8,210 nt of DNA, taken from Bacteroidales bacterium UBA4417 (lineage in GTDB: Bacteria; Bacteroidota; Bacteroidia; Bacteroidales; UBA4417). The stretch covers positions 9,911 to 18,120 of the forward strand of contig DGQJ01000084.1 of NCBI GenBank assembly GCA_002389705.1, in the 5' to 3' direction. The notes under the pieces were generated by a model. That model saw only the letters and a program-made list of their open reading frames with translations. It was not told where the DNA came from and ran no database searches. A program made the position numbers and the translations under genes. This document shows, in pieces, positions 1 to 6,043 of the stretch (positions are counted from its first letter, which is position 1; the number at the start of each line of letters is the position of its first letter).

Positions 1-324
1 ATCGGTTTGCAGCAGGTCTTTTACCTCATTTTCAGTGGCAACATCAAAAATAAATATACCCTGGTAGGTGCCTTTGTCGAGAAATGGACCGGCAAGCACA
101 ATCTTCTTTTCATTAAACAGGCGGGTGATGTTGGCCAGGTGCCCTTCCTGAATTTTAGCCCTGGTTAAGCTATCATGGGTACGGTTGGGACCGGTTGTGA
201 GAAAAACCATGAAATATTGCTTCATTTCATAATCTTCTTCAATCTTGTTCTGGGCAAAAGCGGTGGTTGCTGATTGCAGAAACAGTGCAATTATGAATAC
301 AATTCCAATGGTAAATGTCTTCAT
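1..324 (-). CDS. Exported YciI-like (YCII-related) protein, 3' end outside window
   Basis: The first 108 codons are visible and the frame is still open at the window edge. Residues 1-24 form a Sec signal peptide (MKTFTIGIVFIIALFLQSAT, then TAFA before Q25), so the protein is probably periplasmic. The rest matches the YCII-related fold: a first strand at about 35-43 (MKQYFMVFLTTGP), then H62 in EGHLANITRLFNEKKIVLAGPF, then a strand YQGIFIFDVATE and a helix ending LLQTD, where the family carries its conserved Asp. YciI-like domains are small dimeric alpha/beta barrels of largely unknown function; the His/Asp pair is thought to form an active site. Exported versions recur in Bacteroidota. It starts 30 bases after the E1 stop codon on the same strand, so co-transcription is likely. 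The ATG gives an intact signal peptide. No Shine-Dalgarno is visible. Confidence 0.82.
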   Translation of the reverse strand, partial: MKTFTIGIVFIIALFLQSATTAFAQNKIEEDYEMKQYFMVFLTTGPNRTHDSLTRAKIQEGHLANITRLFNEKKIVLAGPFLDKGTYQGIFIFDVATENEVKDLLQTD

Positions 325-354
325 GGCCAGGAAATATTAAATTAGACGAAAACG

Positions 355-2787
355 TCAGAAAATTTTCGGGTATTTCTGTGGGTTATAATCATGCATCAGG
401 TTATAAATGCAGTCGAAAACATCCTCTGCATTGGGATTGGAGAAATAGTCTCCATCGGTGCCATAGGCGGCCCGGTGTGCCTGGGCGGTAACAGTTTTGG
501 GCTCGGCATCCAGGTACCTGAACCCATTCTGTTCTTCGAGTACTTTTTGCATCATATAAGCGGTTGCACCGCCGGGTACATCCTCATCGAAAAACACAAT
601 TTTATTGGTCTTTTTCAACGATTCGGTTATCATATGATGGATATCGAAAGGCTCAAGCGATTGCACGTCAATCAGTTCAACCGATATTTTGAAGTCGATC
701 AGCTGTGCCACGGCATCCTGTGCAATGCGAACGCAGGAACCATAAGTAACCAATGTAACATCGGTGCCAGGCTCAATAATTTCCGGTACACCCACCGGAA
801 TGCGGAACTCGCCTATGTTCGAAGGTTTCTTTTCTCGGAGGCGATAACCGTTGAGTGGCTCAATAATCAAAGCTGGCTCATCGGAATGCAGCATCGTATT
901 ATAAAACCCTGCAGCGCGGGTCATATCCCTGGGAACCAGCACATAAATACCCCTAATGCTGTTTATTACCATGCTCAGCGGCGAACCCGAATGCCAGATG
1001 CCCTCCAGCCTGTGCCCTCTTGTGGTGATGATAAGCGGGGCTTTTTGTCCGCCGCAGGTGCGGTATTGCAGGGTAGCCAGGTCGTCGCTCATCACCTGCA
1101 AACCATAAAGCAGGTAATCGAAATACTGAATTTCTGCAACCGGTCGAAGTCCGCGCAGCGCAAGGCCTATGCCCTGGCCAATGATGGTGGTTTCGCGAAT
1201 GGCTGTATCGAAAATGCGTTTATCCCCATATTTGGCCTGCAGGCCTTCATAGGTTTGGTTCACACCGCCGATTTTGCCTACATCTTCTCCGAAAATGAGT
1301 ATTTTTTCGTTTCGGGCCATCTGGTAATCCCAGTTGTCGCGAAGGATTTCACGACCGGGCACAAGCAGTGTATTTTCGTCATACACGGGCGCTACAGGCT
1401 GAACTTTTAATGCACATTCGTCGGATTCGCTATACAGGTAAGAGTTAAATCTTTTGTAACTTTTGGCAAGTTCTGCTTCGAGCCAGTTAGAAACGTTTAT
1501 TTTTAATGAGTTCGAAGGATTGCTGCATGAATCACAGATCAGCCGCAGTATTTTTTTTGCTGACGACATGATGTCTTTGCGGATAGGCTCAGCTACCTGC
1601 CGCAGGTCTTGTTTAATCGCGTTAATTTTGGCCGTTTTGGCACAATTACAGGTTGTAACGTCAGCGATGCGCAGAAATTCGTCCCGAAGCTGGTTCAGTG
1701 GTTTCTGGTAATTGTTCCAGGCTGCTTTTTTTGCTTGCTTTACCCTTTCAATGGCTTCTTTTTCAATATGATCAAGTTCTTCATGTGAAGCAATGCTTTC
1801 AGCAATAATCCAGTTTCGCATCTGGCGTATGCAATCAAATTCTTTTTCCCAGGCAAGCCTTTCAGGGGTTTTGTATCGCTCATGCGATCCGGAGGTGCTG
1901 TGCCCGAGCGGCTGGGTTACTTCGGTGATATGAAAAAGTACAGGTATATGCTTTTCGCGGCAAATTGCAATGCCTTCTTCATACATGCTGCAAAGCGCTG
2001 CATAATCCCAACCTTTGGCGGTATAAATCAGGAATCCTTCCTTGTCGTGCGTTTTTTCGAACCCTTTCAGAACTTCCGAAATACTTGATTTTGTGGTTTG
2101 AAGATGATTAGGTACCGAAATGCCAAAGCCATCGTCCCACACCGAAACAGCCATAGGTACCTGCAAAACGCCTGCAGCATTAATGGTTTCCCAGAAATGG
2201 CCTTCACTGGTACTGGCATCGCCTATGGTGCCAAATGCCACTTCGTTTCCATCCGACGAAAGCGAAGATAGGTGTGCAAGTTCAGGATTTGTCCTGATTA
2301 ATTTGGAAGTTAGCGCCAGGCCCAACAGCCGCGGCATCTGGCCGGCAGTAGGCGAGATATCAGCCGAGGAGTTTTTTTGCTCCATGAGGTTCAGCCATTT
2401 CCCGTTTTCATCCTGGTTTCGGGTCGAGAAATGATTTCCCATGAGCCTGCCGGCATTCATCGGGTTAAAAGTTGCATCTGTATCTCCATAAATCTGGGCA
2501 AAAAACTCCTCAATTCTCATCAGCCCTGCTGCAAACATAAAAGTCTGGTCGCGGTAATAACCCGAACGCCAGTCCCCATTGCGAAAAACGCGGGCCATGG
2601 CCAGTTGTGCCACTTCTTTTCCATCCCCGAAGATTCCGAATTTGCCTTTGCCGGTAAGCACTTCACGGCGCCCCAACAAACTGGCCTGGCGGCTCTCGTT
2701 TGCGATGCGATAATCTTTTAAAACTTCATCTTTATTAAAGGCAGGTATTTGTGTCTGGGGTAGTTTTTGAATCGTTTTAACCGACAT
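355..2787 (-). CDS. Fused E1 alpha-beta subunit of a 2-oxoacid dehydrogenase complex (branched-chain type likely)
   Basis: This thiamine-diphosphate enzyme decarboxylates a 2-oxoacid and passes the acyl group to the lipoyl E2 in the cytoplasm. The E1-alpha part spans about residues 25-370. It has a GDAST turn at 189-193 and WDDGFGISVP at 217-226, the position of the usual GDG...NN cofactor motif, and then GHSTSGSHERYKTPER at 295-310, matching the phosphorylation-loop region. The E1-beta part starts near 475: GEDVG at 500-504, AIRETTIIGQGIGLALRGLRP at about 529-549 with the cofactor Glu, catalytic-type His in WHSGSP (H599), and the family ending YGTDGDYFSNPNAEDVF. Separate alpha and beta chains would add up to roughly 650-730 residues; this 810-residue fusion has an extra helical linker at about 370-470. 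Fusion and DD motif fit the Bacteroidota type annotated as 2-oxoisovalerate dehydrogenase. Substrate (branched-chain oxoacid or pyruvate) is not decided by sequence, and no E2 or E3 gene is in view. It lies 64 bases after the rubrerythrin gene. Confidence 0.93.
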   Translation of the reverse strand: MSVKTIQKLPQTQIPAFNKDEVLKDYRIANESRQASLLGRREVLTGKGKFGIFGDGKEVAQLAMARVFRNGDWRSGYYRDQTFMFAAGLMRIEEFFAQIYGDTDATFNPMNAGRLMGNHFSTRNQDENGKWLNLMEQKNSSADISPTAGQMPRLLGLALTSKLIRTNPELAHLSSLSSDGNEVAFGTIGDASTSEGHFWETINAAGVLQVPMAVSVWDDGFGISVPNHLQTTKSSISEVLKGFEKTHDKEGFLIYTAKGWDYAALCSMYEEGIAICREKHIPVLFHITEVTQPLGHSTSGSHERYKTPERLAWEKEFDCIRQMRNWIIAESIASHEELDHIEKEAIERVKQAKKAAWNNYQKPLNQLRDEFLRIADVTTCNCAKTAKINAIKQDLRQVAEPIRKDIMSSAKKILRLICDSCSNPSNSLKINVSNWLEAELAKSYKRFNSYLYSESDECALKVQPVAPVYDENTLLVPGREILRDNWDYQMARNEKILIFGEDVGKIGGVNQTYEGLQAKYGDKRIFDTAIRETTIIGQGIGLALRGLRPVAEIQYFDYLLYGLQVMSDDLATLQYRTCGGQKAPLIITTRGHRLEGIWHSGSPLSMVINSIRGIYVLVPRDMTRAAGFYNTMLHSDEPALIIEPLNGYRLREKKPSNIGEFRIPVGVPEIIEPGTDVTLVTYGSCVRIAQDAVAQLIDFKISVELIDVQSLEPFDIHHMITESLKKTNKIVFFDEDVPGGATAYMMQKVLEEQNGFRYLDAEPKTVTAQAHRAAYGTDGDYFSNPNAEDVFDCIYNLMHDYNPQKYPKIF

Positions 2788-2851
2788 GCGTTTTGGAGAT
2801 TTTATTCAGGTTTTAGTTATAACAAAGAATGTTGTTTGATGTTGACCGATT

Positions 2852-3427
2852 TTAATAATTCTCTGCCAGTATTTCGAAATAGGCCTGTGGGTGTTCGCAG
2901 CCCGGGCAGTTTTTAAGGGCACGATCACTTTCGTATATCAGCCCGCATTTACGGCAAATCCATTTCACCTTCTTATCCTTTTTAAAAACGGTGCCGTTCT
3001 CAATGTTGGCAGCCAATGCTTCGAATCGCTGGGCATAAAATTTCTTGATCTGCCTGAAAAGTTTCAGTTTCGTAGCAATTTGCTTGAATTCTTCACTCCA
3101 GGCGGTTTGCTCATATTCCGCAAAAAGGGTTTCATGTTGTTCTTTTTCAGCTTCATACGCAGCCTTCAGGTTCTCGAGGGTTGTACCTATTGGCTCAGCC
3201 TTAAAGGTTACACTAACTTCCAGTTCGCAGCCTTCGAGGAAGCGGAAAAGTGTTTTGGCATGCGATTTTTTCTGCTCGGCAGTTTCGGTAAAAATTGCGG
3301 CTATCTGCTGGTATCCCTCTTTGGTAGCAACTTTGGCAAACCAGAGGTATTTCTGAATCATCTGTGTTTCGATGGTAAAAGCACGCATAAGTTGCTTTGC
3401 GGTTGATGTTTGGCTGAAATTATTCAT
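2852..3427 (-). CDS. Rubrerythrin-family protein with degenerate di-iron site and intact rubredoxin domain
   Basis: The 191 residues have the usual rubrerythrin length and order: a ferritin-like four-helix domain (about 8-145) and a C-terminal rubredoxin domain with CRKCG (C158, C161) and CPGC (C174, C177). Rubrerythrins are cytosolic peroxidases that take electrons through the rubredoxin iron to a di-iron centre. Overall similarity is clear (IFTETAEQKKSHAKTLFRFLEG at 45-66, ENLKAA at 85-90). The di-iron ligands are not conserved, however. Helix A keeps E20; helix B ExxH reads K53xxH56; helix C ExxE reads E94xxQ97; helix D ExxH reads K128xxY131. Normal hydrogen peroxide reduction at a di-iron site is therefore doubtful, while the rubredoxin electron-transfer site is complete. 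No signal peptide. A 347-base gap lies upstream, so it probably has its own promoter, though I found no clear element. The family call is secure; activity is open. Confidence 0.9.
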   Translation of the reverse strand: MNNFSQTSTAKQLMRAFTIETQMIQKYLWFAKVATKEGYQQIAAIFTETAEQKKSHAKTLFRFLEGCELEVSVTFKAEPIGTTLENLKAAYEAEKEQHETLFAEYEQTAWSEEFKQIATKLKLFRQIKKFYAQRFEALAANIENGTVFKKDKKVKWICRKCGLIYESDRALKNCPGCEHPQAYFEILAENY

Positions 3428-3774
3428 AGAATTATAACTGGATTAAAACTGAACAATAAAAATATGCATTATTTTCGATACGGTATTATTATTTTGATGC
3501 GTTGGTCGACATTAGCCGGTTTACAGGTGACCGTGAGGCAGAACTACTTTGATTTGTATGGTCGAAAGTTAGTTCAGGGTGTTCAACTGTTTTAACTTTA
3601 AATATGCAATCCCGCAGGTACTGCGAAGTGGTTACAACATTAAAGCCAGAAGCAGGCATGGTTTTCAATTTTGGCCCGGTTCGGATTTTGTATTTGGTGC
3701 GAAGAAATAAAACAAAAACCGGAAACAACGCATGCTGATCCGGTTTTGATTCTAATTTGCTCAAAATTAATGTG
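3428..3774. other. Intergenic gap between glutathione peroxidase and rubrerythrin genes
   Basis: I see no convincing gene here. Open frames of 61 and 91 codons exist on opposite strands, but neither resembles a known family and the longer one runs through the terminator at 3715-3747. The gap should hold the promoter of the rubrerythrin gene (minus strand, start at 3427), but no clean TAnnTTTG element is visible on that strand. A short inverted repeat CGCAG-GTA-CTGCG lies at 3613-3625 and could be a protein-binding site. Confidence 0.5.
3715..3747 (-). terminator. Intrinsic terminator after the glutathione peroxidase gene
   Basis: On the minus strand AAAACCGGA and TCCGGTTTT form a perfect 9-bp stem around a 15-base loop. 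A T-rich tail (TTTTTGTTTTATTT) follows immediately. It starts 27 bases past the peroxidase stop codon, the expected position for a Rho-independent terminator. The A-rich left flank could let it work weakly in the other direction too, but no plus-strand gene ends here. Confidence 0.65.
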
Positions 3775-4317
3775 TTATTTGCCTGTGATCCACTTTATGA
3801 TTTTTTCATCATTGGGCTTTGTTTTCGGTGGAACCATATCAACCAGGTTGCCTTGTTCATCAATCATAAATTTTTGAAAATTCCAGCTGACTTCAGCATC
3901 CATTTTTCCATTCTGCGATTTGTTTGTCAGCCATTTATAAATAGGATCAATGTCGTCGCCTTTCACCGAAATTTTCTCCATCATAGGGAAAGTGACATCG
4001 TATTTTTCGGTACAAAATTGTTTAATCTCGGCATTTGACCCTGGTTCCTGGCTCATGAAATTATTGGCAGGAAATCCGATAATTACAAATTTATCGCCAC
4101 CATATTTCAGGTACAACTCCTGCAAATCTTTATATTGAGGGGTTAGTCCACATTTGGAGGCTGTATTAACAACCAGTACTTTTTTCCCTTTCAGGCTGGC
4201 CAGGTCGAAGGTTTTACCATCAATGGTTTTAGTTTTGAAGCTATAAAAATTTATTTTCTGTGCATTGGCCATAGCGCCGGAAATAAGTAAGGATAAAGCA
4301 ATGAGCAGGGTTTTCAT
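3775..4317 (-). CDS. Exported thioredoxin-type glutathione peroxidase homologue
   Basis: The 180-residue protein starts with a signal peptide (MKTLLIALSLLISGAMANA, cleavage likely before Q20) and so acts in the periplasm. It reduces hydrogen peroxide or lipid peroxides. The peroxidatic Cys is C56 in NTASKCGLTPQY. The active-site tetrad is complete: C56, Q90 (in MSQEPG), W145 and N146 (in WNFQKF). The usual FPCNQF reads FPANNF, so the middle Cys is A84. C102 in QFCTEKY sits where plant and bacterial thioredoxin-dependent enzymes carry the resolving Cys, so a C56-C102 disulfide cycle is likely and glutathione is probably not the reductant. The thioredoxin encoded next door lacks a signal peptide, so a separate periplasmic thiol reductant is needed. 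The gene lies 151 bases after the thioredoxin gene on the same strand and is followed by a terminator. Confidence 0.93.
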   Translation of the reverse strand: MKTLLIALSLLISGAMANAQKINFYSFKTKTIDGKTFDLASLKGKKVLVVNTASKCGLTPQYKDLQELYLKYGGDKFVIIGFPANNFMSQEPGSNAEIKQFCTEKYDVTFPMMEKISVKGDDIDPIYKWLTNKSQNGKMDAEVSWNFQKFMIDEQGNLVDMVPPKTKPNDEKIIKWITGK

Positions 4318-4357
4318 ATTCGTAGTTTTTATTTTCGTTTAATTAATTTTAAAGATC

Positions 4358-4406
4358 ATTGAACAGGAAACAAAGCCTGATAGGATATGTTCAATCGCCC
4401 TCAGGC
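4358..4406. promoter_or_regulatory. Interleaved inverted repeats upstream of the glutathione peroxidase gene
   Basis: ATTGAACA (4358-4365) and TGTTCAAT (4388-4395) form an 8-bp inverted repeat. GCCTGA (4375-4380) and TCAGGC (4401-4406) form a 6-bp one whose left arm lies inside the first loop. The pair begins 40 bases upstream of the peroxidase start codon. The arrangement suits an operator or an mRNA leader with alternative or pseudoknot-like folding, but short repeats like these also arise by chance. Confidence 0.25.
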
Positions 4407-4468
4407 AAACCACGGGTTTTAAGATATTTTATAATATTTCAGGCTCAGGAATTATTAAAAAAATCATA

Positions 4469-4783
4469 TTAAAAAACCATGTTGTAATACCTTTCTATTT
4501 TTATTTGCAACTCGCTGATTGAAATATTTTTACTTTCCCTTATATACTCTTTTCCTTCAAAAAATACCAGCAGGGTAGGGGCTGCGAATATGCCAAAATG
4601 TGCCGAGGTTTCGGGTGCTTTTTCGGCATGTACCAGGATGAAGTCCATTTTCGGGAACTCTGTTTCGACCAGCTCTTTTACCTTGGGTCTGAGGATGGTA
4701 CAGGGCGCACAGTTATCGTTGTAAAAGTAAACCAGAACCGCCTTTTTATTGTTAATGTGATTTTGAATGTCTTTTATTTGCAT
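4469..4783 (-). CDS. Small cytosolic thioredoxin-fold protein with CAPC motif
   Basis: The 104 residues cover a single thioredoxin domain of normal length. The redox pair is C25 and C28 in DNCAPCTILRP, the cis-proline is P69 in FAAPTLLVFF, and the strand KAVLVYFY at 14-21 precedes the active site. The Trp that usually precedes the CxxC motif (WCGPC) is absent, with Asn in its place. No signal peptide or membrane segment is seen, so it works in the cytoplasm as a thiol-disulfide oxidoreductase on unknown partners. Its start is 15 bases from the stop codon of the truncated DUF2400 gene, so the two were probably one operon. Truncation of that gene may have removed the original promoter. The nearest new upstream sequence contains TTAATTTG on the minus strand (5080-5087), one base off TAnnTTTG. 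Confidence 0.88.
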   Translation of the reverse strand: MQIKDIQNHINNKKAVLVYFYNDNCAPCTILRPKVKELVETEFPKMDFILVHAEKAPETSAHFGIFAAPTLLVFFEGKEYIRESKNISISELQIKIERYYNMVF

Positions 4784-4798
4784 AGGGATTGAGTTAAA

Positions 4799-5068
4799 TC
4801 AGAACCGAATATTTTCATTAATACCACTTCCAAAAAGTGCGAAATCATATTTTACAGGATCAACCGGATCGAAGTTGCGCAGGTTTGCAGTGAGTTCTTC
4901 AACGGACTGCCAGTCGTCGTTTTTGAGTTGCAACAGCCCAAGCGCCCGGGCAACTTTTCCCGAATGCAGGTCGAGCGGGCACATAAGGTAAGCAGTGCTG
5001 AAATTTTTCCAGAGACCGAAATCTACCTTGCTGTTGTCGTGGCGTACCATCCAGCGAAGGAACAAGTT
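4799..5068 (-). pseudogene. 3' remnant of a TIGR02757/DUF2400 family gene
   Basis: The frame encodes FLRWMVRHDN...CPLDLHSGKVARALGLL...DPVKYDFALFGSG, which matches the last third of the DUF2400 family (residues 170-256 of the complete copy at 5131-5901). Over 86 ungapped positions about 52 residues are identical. Homology stops abruptly at the Asn of the NMFLRWMVR block (5066-5068). The five further in-frame codons upstream do not match, and a TAA stop follows at 5084-5086. The N-terminal two thirds are missing and are not found elsewhere in the window. The remaining 88 codons contain no frameshift or stop, so the break is recent or the tail is still used; a TTG at 5063-5065 could serve as start. 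Sampled lines have 55-60% GC (33/60 and 36/60), unlike the complete AT-rich copy. I read it as the original resident gene, broken. Confidence 0.85.
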
Positions 5069-5102
5069 AAAACAGTTAGCAAATTAATTTAGTTGTTATC
5101 AG

Positions 5103-5110
5103 TAATTTTG
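5103..5110 (+). promoter_or_regulatory. Candidate -7 promoter element of the complete DUF2400 gene
   Basis: TAATTTTG matches the Bacteroidota -7 consensus TAnnTTTG and lies 20 bases before the ATG, which implies a very short leader. I see no matching TTTG at the -33 position, so support is partial. It lies between the break point of the old gene and the start of the new one. Confidence 0.45.
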
Positions 5111-5130
5111 CGACGCATAAAGATAGTCAA

Positions 5131-5901
5131 ATGGAATTAAACCTTGATGAACTTAGAGATTTTCTGGATGAAAAGGTACACAGGTATAATACACCCGACT
5201 TTATAATGTTAGACCCTGTACTTATACCCCACATGTACAATAAAAAGGAAGATATAGAAATTTCGGGCTTTTTGGCAGCTACAATTTCGTGGGGAAATCG
5301 GGTTTCCATTCTTAAAAGTGCGAAGCGTATGATGGAACTCTTGGAGAATTCGCCATATGATTTCATCATGAATCATACCGATGAGGATCTAAAGAAAATT
5401 GATGGGTTTGTTCATCGTACATTTAATTCCACAGACTTTCTTGTTTTTATAGAAGCATTAAAATATTTGTATCAAAACAGAAACGGGTTAGAAGGTATAT
5501 TTAATGAATATAAAACTAATAGTTCTATTCAACCGGCCATCCATTACCTAAATAAAGAGTTCTTTTCTATTCCACATCCTATTAGAACACAGAAACATAT
5601 ACCGGACCCATTTAGTGGTTCGGCAGCAAAAAAAATCAATATGTTTCTCCGGTGGATGGTGCGTAAGGATGATGCAGGTATAGATTTCGGAATATGGAAG
5701 CATATATCGCCAGCAATTTTATCCTGTCCGCTGGATGTACATTCTGGCAATGTAGCGCGAAAGCTTGGTCTTCTCAATCGTAAACAAAACGATGCTAAAG
5801 CCGTTCAGGAACTTGATATAGTGCTTAGAAGACTTGATAATAAAGACCCTGTAAAATATGATTTTGCATTATTTGGTATGGGTGTTTATGAAAAATATTG
5901 A
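5131..5901 (+). CDS. Complete TIGR02757/DUF2400 family protein, AT-rich second copy
   Basis: At 256 residues this is full length for the family, whose function is unknown. Family blocks appear in order: FIMLDPVLIPHMY (24-36), DIEISGFLAATISWGNR (41-57), HRTFN (95-99), SAAKKINMFLRWMVR (164-178), DFGIWK (185-190), CPLDVHSGNVARKLGLL (199-215) and DPVKYDFALFG (239-249). It is cytosolic, with no signal or membrane segment. The PLDVHSGNVARKLGLL block resembles the VDTHVxRVxxRLGL block around the catalytic Asp of HhH-GPD DNA glycosylases, a hint rather than proof of a DNA-related role. It sits head-to-head with the broken DUF2400 gene. It is AT-rich (22 GC of 60 at 5161-5220, 13 of 60 at 5461-5520), unlike the remnant, which suggests transfer from an AT-rich relative. 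No Shine-Dalgarno precedes the ATG. A long perfect palindrome follows 29 bases after the stop codon. Confidence 0.93.
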   Translation: MELNLDELRDFLDEKVHRYNTPDFIMLDPVLIPHMYNKKEDIEISGFLAATISWGNRVSILKSAKRMMELLENSPYDFIMNHTDEDLKKIDGFVHRTFNSTDFLVFIEALKYLYQNRNGLEGIFNEYKTNSSIQPAIHYLNKEFFSIPHPIRTQKHIPDPFSGSAAKKINMFLRWMVRKDDAGIDFGIWKHISPAILSCPLDVHSGNVARKLGLLNRKQNDAKAVQELDIVLRRLDNKDPVKYDFALFGMGVYEKY

Positions 5902-5930
5902 AATGTATGTAATATCAAACAATGTAGTTG

Positions 5931-5977
5931 ATCCTTTTTTCATGTCAATGCTCTGAGCATTGACATGAAAAAAGGAT
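5931..5977. repeat. Perfect 23-bp inverted repeat with 1-nt centre
   Basis: Positions 5931-5953 (ATCCTTTTTTCATG...GCTC) are the exact reverse complement of 5955-5977 (GAGC...CATGAAAAAAGGAT), with T5954 at the centre. The T-run is on the left arm and the A-run on the right, on both strands. In RNA the U-tract would therefore come before the hairpin, the opposite of a standard intrinsic terminator. It may still act as a transcript-end hairpin for the DUF2400 gene, whose stop is 29 bases upstream. Alternatives are a recombination or element-end site. Confidence 0.9.
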
Positions 5978-6043
5978 TATTGTTTTACCAGATGATACCT
6001 TTTTAAATTTTCAGGTGCCTCGTTTACGAAGGTTTGTTTAATT

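Noticed and set aside
391..1410. A 339-codon open frame on the plus strand
   Set aside because: It lies fully antisense to the well-supported E1 gene and its protein resembles no family; it is a shadow of the GC-rich codons opposite.
2891..3406. A 171-codon plus-strand frame
   Set aside because: Antisense to rubrerythrin, whose rubredoxin Cys motifs settle the strand.
3410..3595. A 61-codon plus-strand frame with a YFDLYGRKLVQG stretch that looks a little like a T9SS tail
   Set aside because: It starts inside rubrerythrin on the other strand, has no PNP motif or enzyme domain before it, and the resemblance is too short to count.
3489..3764. A 91-codon minus-strand frame in the gap before rubrerythrin
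   Set aside because: No recognisable domain, poor composition, and it contains the whole peroxidase terminator.
5127..5777. Minus-strand frames of 80 and 77 codons (5127-5369, 5544-5777)
   Set aside because: Antisense to the complete DUF2400 gene, whose family motifs fix the coding strand.
5931..5977. Palindrome as a standard intrinsic terminator
   Set aside because: The T-run precedes the stem and the A-run follows it on both strands, and no T-tract follows the hairpin, so the normal terminator layout is absent. I list it as a repeat.
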